A stretch of 64,000 nt of DNA from contig JAFGLG010000005.1 in assembly GCA_016928155.1 (NCBI GenBank), forward strand, positions 62,001 to 126,000, written 5' to 3'. Within the stretch, counting starts at the first letter, position 1; every line of letters begins with the position of its first letter. Shown here piece by piece: positions 9,108 through 17,371 of the stretch. The stretch comes from Candidatus Woesearchaeota archaeon (GTDB lineage Archaea > Nanobdellota > Nanobdellia > Woesearchaeales > JAFGLG01). Under the pieces are notes generated by a model that ran no database searches, was not told the DNA's origin, and worked only from the letters and a program-made list of their open reading frames with translations. A program made the translations under genes and the position numbers.

Positions 9108-9503
9108 ATGCAAGCATTAGTCAAAAGCGTCTATAAAGGCAAGAAACCGACAGCAGAGAGGCTTGTCGAGGAAGCCAGGAAGACAAGGACTGCAAATGAA
9201 CCTAAGATGAGGATCACAGTCAAGAAAAAGATGTTCGGCAAAGCACCGGAAGAGCACACATTCTACCTCAAAGGAGGAGACCAGGTAAGGTCGATCATGC
9301 AACTGGTCGACAAGCTTGAGGGCATGGCAGAAGAGGAATTCAGCCATCATGTAACAGGCTCCAACAATGATTTTGCAAACTGGGTGGAGCATGTCTTTGA
9401 CGAGAAACAGCTTGCAGCAGAACTGAGAGACGCAAAGACAAGGATGGAACATCAGATCAGGATCATGAACCACATGCTGAAAGAGCTAGGGGTAAAGGGG
9501 TGA
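9108..9503 (+). CDS. DUF5752-like small protein (first copy)
   Basis: A 131-residue soluble protein. An N-terminal basic segment is followed by a domain starting FYLKGGDQVRSIMQLVDKL and containing HHVTGSNNDFANWVEHVF. The pattern (helical DELxxAL, then HHVN-x5-NDFxxWV) is the one I know as DUF5752. The ATG at 9108 follows AGAGGGG; a GTG at 9099 would overlap the GH57 stop. It is a member of the GT4-GH57 operon, with a sister gene 4 bases downstream. A scaffold, regulator or glucan-sensing role is inference only. The same domain recurs at the C-terminus of the CheW protein at 39824-40642. Confidence 0.75.
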   Translation: MQALVKSVYKGKKPTAERLVEEARKTRTANEPKMRITVKKKMFGKAPEEHTFYLKGGDQVRSIMQLVDKLEGMAEEEFSHHVTGSNNDFANWVEHVFDEKQLAAELRDAKTRMEHQIRIMNHMLKELGVKG

Positions 9504-9507
9504 AACA

Positions 9508-9933
9508 ATGAAACTACAACCAGAAGATGCCGAATCGCTGCTTGTGCAGGCCAAACAAGAACATCATTTCAAGCTGCACATGGGAGCAGACATCGGCTCA
9601 CTTAAGGAATTGGCAGACGCGCTCGAGATAATGAACGACACAAGCTTCGGACACCATGTGAACCAGCACAAGAATGACTTCGCTGTATGGGTGGAAGAAG
9701 TCATCGGGGACAAGGAGCTTGCTTCAGAGATCAAGCATGTCAAGGAAAGGGCGAAGATGCTCAAGAAGGTCCAGAAAAGGATCATCTATCTTGAAAGCAA
9801 GAAAGAAGAAGGCATGCCGATCCATACACGCGAGAGCATGTGGATAGGATCAAGGGATTTCCTCGTCGGAATGGTGCTCGGCTTCGTGATAGGGTACATA
9901 ATCAGGAACATAGTGTGGCTTTACGGGATCTGA
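9508..9933 (+). CDS. DUF5752-like membrane-anchored protein (second copy)
   Basis: A 141-residue protein. A DUF5752-like domain occupies about 18-75 (HHVNQHKNDFAVWVEEVIGD), followed by a coiled basic helix and a single C-terminal transmembrane helix (about 115-135). It is a paralogue of the gene just upstream, but tail-anchored to the membrane. A strong AAGGGGTGA ribosome site precedes the ATG at 9508. Placement with glycogen enzymes suggests tethering or localisation of polysaccharide metabolism at the membrane, which is not demonstrated. Confidence 0.75.
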   Translation: MKLQPEDAESLLVQAKQEHHFKLHMGADIGSLKELADALEIMNDTSFGHHVNQHKNDFAVWVEEVIGDKELASEIKHVKERAKMLKKVQKRIIYLESKKEEGMPIHTRESMWIGSRDFLVGMVLGFVIGYIIRNIVWLYGI

Positions 9934-9941
9934 CAGGGCTT

Positions 9942-11108
9942 TCAGTCCAGCATCTTGTGGTCAACACCAATTATATGCTTCAGCACCAGCGGAACAAGAA
10001 GAGTGGTGACAATGGCCACAAATATTATCATTGAATAGACTTCTGCGGAAATCAGGCCTATCAACCTGGCAGCCTCAGCCAATACCAGCTCTGCAGTGCC
10101 TCTCGTATTCATGGCCCATCCGACAAAATGGAGCTGCCTGAAGCTCAGCGACGTGAAAGGCTTTGCCAGGAAAGCAGCGCCAATCTTCCCTGCAAGAGCC
10201 ACAACCAGGATGACAGTCAAAGGGAAAAGATGGGTCTTCAGGATAGAATAATCAAAATGCAGGCCTATATTTATGAAGAAGAAAGGGATTATGAAAGTGA
10301 AGGCCACAAGCTCCAGGGTCTTAAGATGATCCGTGAACTCATAAGTGCCGTTCTCCCTCATGTTGATTATGATCCCTGCAATGAAAGCACCGATATCAGT
10401 CCCGAATCCCAGGCTCTTCGACAATATCGCTGCAAAAAGCCCGAACAGGATGACAACAGAGAAATCCACGATGCGGGAATGCTCCTTATGCACATAATTG
10501 TGGATGTAAGGGAAAATCTTATTGACAATGAAGATTGCAGATACAAAGATCAGGACATAAAACGGCAGCCTGATGAATGAGCCATCGCCATTCGAAGCCA
10601 GCATGAACAGTGAAGCAAGGAAGATCACATGGAACATGTCATCCATTATCGCTGCAGCGAGGGTCGTGAGGCCGACCTTTGTATGGAGAGCCTTCAGATC
10701 AAGGAGGATCTTTGTCTTTGTGGCCTCAGATGTCACTGATATGCCTGCTGCGACAACAAGAGAAGCAGCAGTGGAATAATGCATGAGCCTCATCGCAGCA
10801 AAACCGAGTATGAACGGGACCCCTGCAGAGAGTATGGCGATCGCCAGGGCATCACCTGTCGCCTTCTCAAGCTTCTTTATGTTTATGCGCATTGCTGTGA
10901 GAAAAAGCAGGAATATTATGCCAAGATCAGAAAGAAACTTTATTGAGATGGCAGATTCAGGCGTGAATATTGTGGCGAACAGCGGGACCATTATCACCCC
11001 TGCCAGGATCTGACCGACCAATCTCGGATATTTAATCCTGTGGAATATATCACCGAATATGAATGAGACAAAGAGGCAGATTGCCGCAACAACAATTACA
11101 TCAACCAT
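9942..11108 (-). CDS. CPA2-type Na+(K+)/H+ antiporter
   Basis: A 388-residue membrane protein with about 12 hydrophobic helices and no RCK/TrkA cytosolic domain. It belongs to the CPA2/NapA-KefB superfamily: an early PRLVGQILAGVIM segment, the paired aspartates in AAIMDDMFHVI at about 155-156, and the late GWAMNTRGTAELVLAEAA helix. It exchanges H+ for monovalent cations across the cytoplasmic membrane. It is monocistronic on the minus strand and convergent with the DUF5752 operon. Confidence 0.88.
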   Translation of the reverse strand: MVDVIVVAAICLFVSFIFGDIFHRIKYPRLVGQILAGVIMVPLFATIFTPESAISIKFLSDLGIIFLLFLTAMRINIKKLEKATGDALAIAILSAGVPFILGFAAMRLMHYSTAASLVVAAGISVTSEATKTKILLDLKALHTKVGLTTLAAAIMDDMFHVIFLASLFMLASNGDGSFIRLPFYVLIFVSAIFIVNKIFPYIHNYVHKEHSRIVDFSVVILFGLFAAILSKSLGFGTDIGAFIAGIIINMRENGTYEFTDHLKTLELVAFTFIIPFFFINIGLHFDYSILKTHLFPLTVILVVALAGKIGAAFLAKPFTSLSFRQLHFVGWAMNTRGTAELVLAEAARLIGLISAEVYSMIIFVAIVTTLLVPLVLKHIIGVDHKMLD

Positions 11109-11162
11109 CTTGAAGAATACCCAACCTTCAAGTATTTAAATAGTTTCTGGCACTTCGGCATT

Positions 11163-12665
11163 TCAGCGGGAAGATATATACTGTTCAGTGATATGGGTGA
11201 AATGACGCCCCATTATCGCCAGTGTGACTGCTGTTGAGAATGCTTTCGGATTGGTGGCGAAAGCCCTGCCAAGAAAATCCCAGTACTCTAACCTGCCTTT
11301 CTCAAATATCCCTTGCTTGATCATCGAAGTCACAAAAGCCCGGACATCTGCAAAATTAGGATTAACATGAATCCTCTTGGGATTATACCTCTCCAAGAAT
11401 CTCAAGCAGCGACTATAATATTCTTTCGGAGAGTAGATCGAACCCAGGACATCACGATATTTTTCCATGAGCTTGTCCAGCTGCATCTTGGGTATGAAAT
11501 TCACACTGTTATGGGTATTGTTGCCGTCAGATTCCCCCAGAAGACGCTTCTCCTCTTTCAGACGCCTGTAAAGCTGGGTCCCTTTCATCGCAGTGAGCAG
11601 GCCGACCATCGAAAGAGGGATACCTGATTCCTGGATGAATGATTTCATCCTGTCAAAGGTCGATTCCTTGTCTGCATCGAAACCCAGGATGAATCCTGCC
11701 ATCACCTCCATGCCTGACTCCTGGATCTTCCTCACCTTGTCCTCGAGCGGCATGCCGTGCAGGTTTACCCTTTTACCTGCCTGCAAAAGGCACTCCTCTT
11801 CAGGCGTCTCGATCCCCAGGAAAACTTTCCTGAAACCCGCATCTGTCATCATGTCAAGGAGATCATCATCCTCTGCAAGATTCACAGAAGCCTGAGTGAA
11901 GAAAGCAAAAGGGTACTTGTGATCATGCTGCCATCCTGTTATCCCGGGAAGCAGCTGCTTCACCTTCGCTTTGTTACCTATGAAGTTATCATCGCCAAAG
12001 AAGACAGATCCGCGCCAGCCCTGGTCATACAAAGCCTGAAGCTCTGCAACCATCTGATCATTTGACTTTGTCCTGACCTTCCTTCCGTAGAGCTCAATGA
12101 TATCGCAGAAATCACAATTGTTAGGACAGCCCCTTGAATACTGCACGCTCATGGAATTGTAAGGACGCAGAGAGATGGCCTTATAAGCGGGGATGGGTGC
12201 AGAGCTCAAGGGAGGCCTGCCTTGCGGGGCATACACCCTTTTCGCCTCACCTCTCTCAAAATCTGCAGCAAATCCCGACATTATCTCCTCCGGCTCACCG
12301 ATTATCAGGTGGTCTATCCTATCATCAACACATCCTGATTCAGCATAATCCGCTGTGACCATGGGGCCGCCAGCGACAACAGGAAGACCATAAACCTTAG
12401 CACGGTCCAGTGCTTCATCGAATGAGGCCCTCTGGATAGTCATCCCGGAGATGAAGACTGCATCCGCCCATCTCAGATCCTTATCCTTCAGATTTCTCAC
12501 ATTCAAGTCGACAAGACGCTGATCCCAGCCTGCCGGAAGCATTGCAGCAGCTGTGAGTATGCCTAATGGCGGAAAAGCAGCCCTCTTGCCTTTAAGGGAC
12601 AGAGCATAAGTGAAGCTCCAGTACGTATCTTTCGGTGTTTCGGGATTCACCCAGAGTATGTTCAT
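11163..12665 (-). CDS. B12-binding-domain radical SAM protein
   Basis: About 500 residues. An N-terminal cobalamin-binding-like Rossmann domain (MNILWVNPETPKDTYW) is followed by a radical SAM core with the CxxxCxxC cluster motif in SRGCPNNCDFCDI near 200-210, then a C-terminal region with an MKGTQLYRRLKEE segment as in DUF4070-containing members. It probably performs a cobalamin-dependent methylation or ring reaction; substrate unknown. The start at 12665 gives an ATGA overlap with the small membrane gene upstream; a longer frame to 12860 lies inside that gene and is rejected. Confidence 0.82.
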   Translation of the reverse strand: MNILWVNPETPKDTYWSFTYALSLKGKRAAFPPLGILTAAAMLPAGWDQRLVDLNVRNLKDKDLRWADAVFISGMTIQRASFDEALDRAKVYGLPVVAGGPMVTADYAESGCVDDRIDHLIIGEPEEIMSGFAADFERGEAKRVYAPQGRPPLSSAPIPAYKAISLRPYNSMSVQYSRGCPNNCDFCDIIELYGRKVRTKSNDQMVAELQALYDQGWRGSVFFGDDNFIGNKAKVKQLLPGITGWQHDHKYPFAFFTQASVNLAEDDDLLDMMTDAGFRKVFLGIETPEEECLLQAGKRVNLHGMPLEDKVRKIQESGMEVMAGFILGFDADKESTFDRMKSFIQESGIPLSMVGLLTAMKGTQLYRRLKEEKRLLGESDGNNTHNSVNFIPKMQLDKLMEKYRDVLGSIYSPKEYYSRCLRFLERYNPKRIHVNPNFADVRAFVTSMIKQGIFEKGRLEYWDFLGRAFATNPKAFSTAVTLAIMGRHFTHITEQYISSR

Positions 12666-12925
12666 CTCTGCCTCCTGTAAAGATATCTCAGCCACAACTG
12701 CTTGAACAATGGCAAAGACAACGTTGACAAGACAAAAGCAACTGCTGGCACAATAGCGTTGATGAATGGTCTCTGGATGCCGGCGAAGATGAAGAATACA
12801 ACAATTATTATGTAAGTGAGGACAGCGATGATTATCTTCCGTGAGAGGCTTGTCTCCCATGCCTTGTCAGACTCAACCCTTTTGTTCCTTCTCTTGATAT
12901 ACTCAATTTCTTTATGGATATCCAT
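12662..12925 (-). CDS. Small two-helix membrane protein
   Basis: An 87-residue protein. A charged N-terminus (MDIHKEIEYIKRRNKR) is followed by two transmembrane helices (about 28-48 and 53-75) and a basic tail. It sits in an operon between SRP54 and the radical SAM protein, starting one base after the SRP54 stop and overlapping the radical SAM start by four bases. No known family is recognised. Confidence 0.65.
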   Translation of the reverse strand: MDIHKEIEYIKRRNKRVESDKAWETSLSRKIIIAVLTYIIIVVFFIFAGIQRPFINAIVPAVAFVLSTLSLPLFKQLWLRYLYRRQR

Positions 12926-12926
12926 C

Positions 12927-14288
12927 CTAGAACTTCATGCCAGGCATGCCTCCTTTCTGGAACTTCTTCATCATCTTCTGCATATCCTTGGGATTCCCTG
13001 ATCCCTTCAGCATCTTGACCATCTTCTTGGATTGGCGATACTGCTTCAGCAATTCCCTTATCTCTGTGATTGACCTGCCAGAGCCTCTTGAGATCCTATC
13101 CAACCTCTCTGCAGTCAGCAAATCAGGATCCTCAAGCTCCTCTTTAGTGCAGGAATCCATTATGAATCTCCAGACCTTAATCTTCTCCTCCTGCCCCTTG
13201 AGCATCTCCTTCGGTATGTTCATCTGGCCCATGCCAGGGATCAGTTCCATCACTTTTGTGAGAGGGCCCATCTTCTGCATGGCTTCCATCTGCTGATAAA
13301 GGTCGACAAGATTGAATTTCCCTTTCAGGAATTTCTTGCCAAGATCCTGGGCCTCTTCCTCTGACATCGCTTCCCTTGCTTTCTCCAGAAGAGACTCAAT
13401 ATCCCCCATGCCGAGCAATCTGCTTACAAAACGCTTCGGCTCAAATTCCTCGAGGTCATCGATCTTCTCCCCGACACCTATGAACCTGACATTGGCATCT
13501 GTAATTGCGCATGCTGACAAAGCGCCACCGCCTTTTGCAGTGCCGTCCATCTTTGTGATGATGACTCCGTTGACTCTCACAGTGTCATGAAAAGTCTGGG
13601 CCTGCTTCTCTGCTGCCTGGCCGATGTCAGCGCTGATGACAAGAAGGGATTCGCTCGGCTGGACAGCCTTGTTTATATCATTAAGCTCTTCGACAAGCTC
13701 ATCATTGAGGGCATCACGCCCTGCACTGTCGACGATTACAATATCATATTTGTTCAGCTCAGGCTCAAATTTCCTGAATATCCTGACCGGGTCTTTTTCC
13801 TTGGGATCCCCGAATACAGGGACATTGATCTGCTTACCGAGAGTCTGCAGTTGGGTGAATGCAGCAGGACGCCAAGTGTCAGTGGAGATCATCACGACCT
13901 TGTGCCCTCGTTTTGAGAAGAACTTGCCTAATTTTGCAGTTGTTGTCGTCTTTCCGTTGCCGAACAGACCAACCATGAGGATCTTGAAAGGCTTCTGCTT
14001 TATCTCAGTCTTATGGCCTTCACCGCCCAAGAAATGCGCCAACTCATCATACACTATCTGGATAAGGTGCTCCTTCTTTGTAAGTCCGGGCGGAGAGTCA
14101 TCCTTCAGGGCTTTCTCCTTTATCCTCCTTGTGAGGTCCAATACCAGCTTGACATTGACATCGCTCTGCAGGAGTGCTCTCTGGATGTCTTTGACCAGCT
14201 CATTGATGAGCTTCTCATCCACAAATACAACGCTGGCTATCTTGCTGAGCGTGTTCTTCAGGCTGCTGCCGAGCTTATCCAGTACCAT
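12927..14288 (-). CDS. srp54: Signal recognition particle GTPase SRP54
   Basis: A 453-residue SRP54. The N domain occupies about 1-90. The G domain has the P-loop GLFGNGKTTTTAKLGKF near 107, DTWRPAAFTQL, DSAGRD and TKMDGTAKGGG. The methionine-rich M domain (about 300-450) carries the RNA-binding GSGRS motif and a Met/Lys/Gly tail. It binds signal peptides and 7S RNA and targets ribosomes to the membrane with FtsY, neither of which is in this window. It is first in a three-gene minus-strand operon. Confidence 0.96.
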   Translation of the reverse strand: MVLDKLGSSLKNTLSKIASVVFVDEKLINELVKDIQRALLQSDVNVKLVLDLTRRIKEKALKDDSPPGLTKKEHLIQIVYDELAHFLGGEGHKTEIKQKPFKILMVGLFGNGKTTTTAKLGKFFSKRGHKVVMISTDTWRPAAFTQLQTLGKQINVPVFGDPKEKDPVRIFRKFEPELNKYDIVIVDSAGRDALNDELVEELNDINKAVQPSESLLVISADIGQAAEKQAQTFHDTVRVNGVIITKMDGTAKGGGALSACAITDANVRFIGVGEKIDDLEEFEPKRFVSRLLGMGDIESLLEKAREAMSEEEAQDLGKKFLKGKFNLVDLYQQMEAMQKMGPLTKVMELIPGMGQMNIPKEMLKGQEEKIKVWRFIMDSCTKEELEDPDLLTAERLDRISRGSGRSITEIRELLKQYRQSKKMVKMLKGSGNPKDMQKMMKKFQKGGMPGMKF

Positions 14289-14384
14289 GCTTAGGTTTGA
14301 TAAGGAGAGTTTTTATAAAGGTTTAGGGGCAGGATTTAATTGATTTCTATATAGAAAATATTATAGACGCAATAAATAAATATT

Positions 14385-14415
14385 AGTTATATATAAGTAT
14401 AATTATTGTATAACT
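14385..14415 (+). promoter_or_regulatory. Promoter and operator of vapBC pair 1
   Basis: A TATA box TTATATATAA at 14387-14396 is flanked by inverted arms AGTTATA (14385-14391) and TATAACT (14409-14415). An AGGTGATAAC ribosome site precedes the ATG at 14426. The arms overlap the TATA box, a layout expected for autorepression by an AbrB-type antitoxin. Confidence 0.5.
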
Positions 14416-14425
14416 AGGTGATAAC

Positions 14426-14641
14426 ATGGCAATCGAAGTGGAAGTGAAGAAATGGGGAAATTCATTGGGCATTGTGCTGCCTAAGGAGTTTGTATTGGAT
14501 AAAGGGATCCATGCAGAGCAGAAGATATTGATAGAAGTAACTCCAAGGCTTGACATATCCCGACTATTCGGCAGGCTCAAACTGAAGAGGAAGATGACAG
14601 GGCAGGAATTCAAGGACATGGTGCGGGAAGGATGGAACTAA
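14426..14641 (+). CDS. vapB: AbrB-type antitoxin (VapB-like)
   Basis: A 71-residue protein with an N-terminal swapped-hairpin AbrB/SpoVT DNA-binding domain (KKWGNSLGIVLPKEFV). The C-terminal helical tail likely blocks the partner toxin. It overlaps the PIN-domain gene downstream by 10 bases, the classic arrangement of a VapBC toxin-antitoxin operon. A palindromic promoter just upstream suggests autoregulation. Confidence 0.85.
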   Translation: MAIEVEVKKWGNSLGIVLPKEFVLDKGIHAEQKILIEVTPRLDISRLFGRLKLKRKMTGQEFKDMVREGWN

Positions 14642-15003
14642 AAACATACTTCTTTGATACATATGCGCTTATGGAATTGGTGCTCCTGAACAAGGATTAT
14701 CTCAGATTTGATAATTCAGGCTTCATAACGACAAGACTCAATCTTATGGAGCTGCATTATGGGATACTGAGAAAATATGGAGAAGAGACAGCAGACAGAT
14801 TGATTGAATCACTAATGGCATACACCAGCACTGTGCCGAAGGATGTTGTTGTTGAAGCAAATAAGTTCAAGTATGGACACAGGAAGAAAAGATTGTCATA
14901 TGTCGATTGTATTGGTTATATCATGGCTAAAAGAACAGGCATCAAATTCCTTACAGGAGACAAGGAATTTGAAGGCATGGAGAATGTCGAGTTTGTCAAA
15001 TAG
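14632..15003 (+). CDS. vapC: PIN-domain toxin VapC
   Basis: A 123-residue PIN ribonuclease. Acidic residues include D in FFDTYALMEL (about 9), E in LMELHYG (about 40), D in SYVDCIGYIMA (about 92) and D in FLTGDKEF (about 110), the four expected metal ligands. It is translationally coupled to the AbrB antitoxin. It probably cleaves tRNA or rRNA. Its 3' end overlaps the end of the opposite PIN gene by 8 bases. Confidence 0.85.
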   Translation: MELKTYFFDTYALMELVLLNKDYLRFDNSGFITTRLNLMELHYGILRKYGEETADRLIESLMAYTSTVPKDVVVEANKFKYGHRKKRLSYVDCIGYIMAKRTGIKFLTGDKEFEGMENVEFVK

Positions 15004-15418
15004 GTTTAAAATCCAGAACCTCAATAATATTCTTTGTGGTCAGTGTTATCACAATGGATTGATCCTGCAGTCTGACATCATTTGACCACAGAGGGCAGTC
15101 AAGCTTCTTAGCCAGAGCAAGTAAATCAATATCCTCCAGAAGCTCTTCATCAACAATCTGTTTCGTTAGCTGAGCAAGCTCTTCTTCATAATCTTCCAAT
15201 GCAATGAAATCAACCCTTTCGACAAGCTCTTGCCTATAACTATTGAACTGAGATTCTGATATACTTGCCTTCTTCATTATCTCTTCCTTGTACTTATTGA
15301 TCTCTTCAAGAGCAAATTCAGGAGAAAGCATAATCAAACCGTGACTGCAGAATTCCCTGAATACAGAACTTTCCCAAAAATATGTGAAAAGCACGTTGGA
15401 ATCAATGACCAATACCAT
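14996..15418 (-). CDS. PIN-domain toxin VapC (second, divergent type)
   Basis: A 140-residue PIN domain. It starts MVLVIDSNVLFTYFW, with the first Asp at about 6, E in ALEEINKY (about 38-39), D in LEDIDLLALAKKL (about 98) and D in LWSNDVRL (about 114). It follows the antitoxin gene with no gap. It shows little similarity to the PIN toxin on the other strand and was probably acquired separately. The two loci are tail to tail. Confidence 0.82.
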   Translation of the reverse strand: MVLVIDSNVLFTYFWESSVFREFCSHGLIMLSPEFALEEINKYKEEIMKKASISESQFNSYRQELVERVDFIALEDYEEELAQLTKQIVDEELLEDIDLLALAKKLDCPLWSNDVRLQDQSIVITLTTKNIIEVLDFKPI

Positions 15419-15661
15419 CTAGACCAGCTTCTTCTTTTTCAGATATTCCAAGCGTTGCTTTCTTGATCTTCTCTGCAATCCAACTGCCCACCCATTTATT
15501 TCGGATTCCTTCTCCAGTTTCTGCTTGAGGGATTGCTTCAGCTCCAACTGTCTAGTCTTTTCAATAATTGCGTTCCTGACAAAACCAGACCAGTTTATCT
15601 CATTGAATCTCTCCATCTTCTGCTTGACTTCAGCGGGAATTGCCAATGTGACACTTACCAT
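15419..15661 (-). CDS. RHH-type antitoxin (VapB-like)
   Basis: An 80-residue protein starting MVSVTLAIPAEVKQKMERF, a ribbon-helix-helix beta strand and helix, with a charged C-terminal tail rich in Lys/Arg/Glu. The ATG at 15661 is preferred over an in-frame ATG at 15688 because a perfect 9-bp palindrome and TATA box lie upstream. It ends immediately before vapC, making a tight operon. Confidence 0.8.
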   Translation of the reverse strand: MVSVTLAIPAEVKQKMERFNEINWSGFVRNAIIEKTRQLELKQSLKQKLEKESEINGWAVGLQRRSRKQRLEYLKKKKLV

Positions 15662-15670
15662 GATATCACC

Positions 15671-15692
15671 ATTTATGTTTTTTAACATAAAT
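15671..15692 (-). promoter_or_regulatory. Palindromic operator of vapBC pair 2
   Basis: Perfect inverted repeat ATTTATGTT / AACATAAAT with a 4-base spacer, lying between the minus-strand TATA box (about 15703-15714) and the antitoxin start at 15661. This is a likely autoregulatory operator. Confidence 0.55.
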
Positions 15693-15804
15693 ATGTTTAA
15701 TAATTATATAAAGATTACTGAAATTAAATATATTTTCTATATTGATAAATATTGCAAAAGAATTATGATAATCCTTAAAAAGCAGGGCAGAATTGTGAAT
15801 CTAA

Positions 15805-16365
15805 ATGAAAGAAAAACTGGAAGTGTATGATCTGAATGATAAGCTGATCGGAATAGAAGATAGAGACAAATTCTACAAAGATATTGAAGCAGAATTCAAA
15901 TCAACAGGTAAGATCACCAAAAAAGTGAAATCAATAAGAGTTTTATTGATGAATTCCAATGGTAGAATTTATCTTCAAAAAAGAAGCAAACACAAGGAAG
16001 TCAATCCGGGCTGTTATGACAAAACACTTGGTGGCCATGTTCCTGCTTCTCATTCATGGGACTTGACATTAATCAGGGAATGCGCAGAAGAGCTGGGATT
16101 TCCTGCTACAGTTTTGTCAATTGATGAATTTGACAAAGCAATTAAGGTAACAGATCTATCAGTTATTGGAATTTTCAAAAAGATTGATTATATCAAGGAC
16201 TTCAAATCAAAAAGAAAGACAAGAAATGGAGATTATGTTGATCAACCCTGGATGACAACAATATTTTTTGGTTATTATGATGGTGCAATCAGATTTGTTG
16301 ATGGGGAGAGTACGGGCATAGAAGTGTTCTCATTGAGTGAATTACAAGAGGATCTCAAAAAGTAA
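15805..16365 (+). pseudogene. Nudix hydrolase (IDI/YfcD-like) with in-frame stop near the C-terminus
   Basis: A 186-residue Nudix-fold protein with the box GGHVPASHSWDLTLIRECAE followed by ELGF. The REcAEELG part is intact, but the first box glutamate is replaced (S/H), as in some members. TAA at 16363-16365 is followed in the same frame by 23 more codons (PDRYTEDIKIMIEKYEKF and five more) that resemble the family C-terminus. The frame then ends in TAA overlapping the next start (TAATG). The stop therefore looks like a recent nonsense mutation, a recoding event or a sequencing error. The truncated protein still has the catalytic core and could be active. Confidence 0.75.
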
Positions 16366-16437
16366 CCAGACAGGTACACTGAAGATATTAAGATCATGAT
16401 TGAAAAATATGAAAAATTCTTAAGGCCGATAGCATAA
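16366..16437 (+). other. In-frame C-terminal extension of the Nudix gene after TAA
   Basis: Twenty-three sense codons in the same frame as the Nudix gene, ending in TAA that overlaps the ATG of the next gene by one base. The amphipathic helix it encodes (YTEDIKIMIEKYEKFL) is typical of the end of IDI-type Nudix proteins. Confidence 0.6.
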
Positions 16438-16775
16438 TGGGAATACAGACTGAATACAATCCTGATCTTGCGCTTCGGGCGGCAGGGACAGTAGGAAGGA
16501 AAAAGGAAGAGTGTGTTCCAGAGGATATCTCTGCCGGAAGTATCTATGAATTTCTGAAGAAAGGGCAGAGAAATTATTGGCTTGAAGGAGAGCTGCCGCT
16601 TGTGATCACAAGAGGGAATCAGGAATTATCAAGACCGATAGCAAGCATAATAATCCTTGAAGCAACACATTTCATTTCTGAAGGGGAAGTCTGGACAAAA
16701 GGCAAGTACAGAATAATCGAGGTGTTCGGGGATGACAAGATCCATTTCGACGGATTTGCCAGAATCAGACCTTAA
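16437..16775 (+). CDS. Conserved hypothetical protein, beta-rich
   Basis: A 112-residue protein without membrane segments. The central part (LEGELPLVITRG to ILEATHF) and the end (KYRIIEVFGDDKIHFDGFARI) alternate hydrophobic residues like beta strands. It starts at ATG 16437, which overlaps the downstream in-frame TAA of the Nudix reading frame, so the two genes were originally coupled. No family recognised. Confidence 0.6.
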   Translation: MGIQTEYNPDLALRAAGTVGRKKEECVPEDISAGSIYEFLKKGQRNYWLEGELPLVITRGNQELSRPIASIIILEATHFISEGEVWTKGKYRIIEVFGDDKIHFDGFARIRP

Positions 16776-16828
16776 CTGCTGAATTCTTAGTTTATAGAGA
16801 TTCAGGGGCTTGAATTGTCAAATCAAAA

Positions 16829-16943
16829 CATTTAAAAGCCACCGCATTTCTTTTGATAATATCAGCAAAAAGTAGTAGCTTAAGATTAAGTTTTTTACGC
16901 GTGCTTTTTCTGATTAAAACCATAAGAACAGTGAGGTAATAAA
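16829..16943 (+). promoter_or_regulatory. cspA promoter and 5' leader
   Basis: TATA-like CATTTAAAAG at 16829-16838 predicts transcription start near 16860, leaving a leader of about 80 bases before the cold-shock gene. It contains CTTAAGATTAAG, which can fold as a short hairpin, and ends with the GTGAGGTAATAAA ribosome site. Most nearby genes have far shorter leaders. Confidence 0.45.
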
Positions 16944-17135
16944 ATGGAAGGAACTGTAAAGTTTTTCAACGACATGAAGGGTTTCGGTTTCATCACTGCT
17001 GAAGATGGCAAGGATTACTTTGTCCATCAGACAGCACTTGGTGAGGGAGTCACACTTCATGAAGGGGACGCTGTGACCTTTGACATCGAGCAAGGGGACA
17101 GGGGACCGAAAGCAGTCAATGTGAGCAAACAGTAA
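16944..17135 (+). CDS. cspA: Cold-shock domain protein
   Basis: A 63-residue OB-fold protein. RNP1-like KGFGFIT and RNP2-like YFVHQTA are the nucleic-acid-binding aromatic strips. Length equals bacterial CspA. It binds single-stranded RNA/DNA and acts as an RNA chaperone. Archaeal genomes have CSD genes only sporadically, so transfer from bacteria is plausible at some stage. A T-rich tract after the stop (about 17145-17190) probably terminates transcription. Confidence 0.93.
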   Translation: MEGTVKFFNDMKGFGFITAEDGKDYFVHQTALGEGVTLHEGDAVTFDIEQGDRGPKAVNVSKQ

Positions 17136-17144
17136 GCATTGCCT

Positions 17145-17192
17145 GAAACAAAATTTTCCCAAATTTTTCCATTTCTTTTTTTCCTTTTCTTG
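17145..17192 (+). terminator. T-rich terminator after cspA
   Basis: Several runs of T (up to seven) on the plus strand within 55 bases after the cspA stop, matching the oligo-T termination signals of archaeal RNA polymerase. Confidence 0.4.
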
Positions 17193-17371
17193 AGCCATGG
17201 ATATCCTGCCTGTCTTAGAAGCAGTCAGACATGATGCAGTCATCACAAGACCCAATAAATTATTTTCATATATAAAAATATCCCCATAATCTCAGTATCA
17301 TATAAATATAGTACCAACACCCACCATATCCACAAAACCTATTTAAAGGAAGGCCTTGCTCTTGTGACCTT

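Noticed and set aside
16363-16365. Recoding of the Nudix stop as pyrrolysine or selenocysteine
   Set aside because: The codon is TAA; those amino acids use TAG and TGA.
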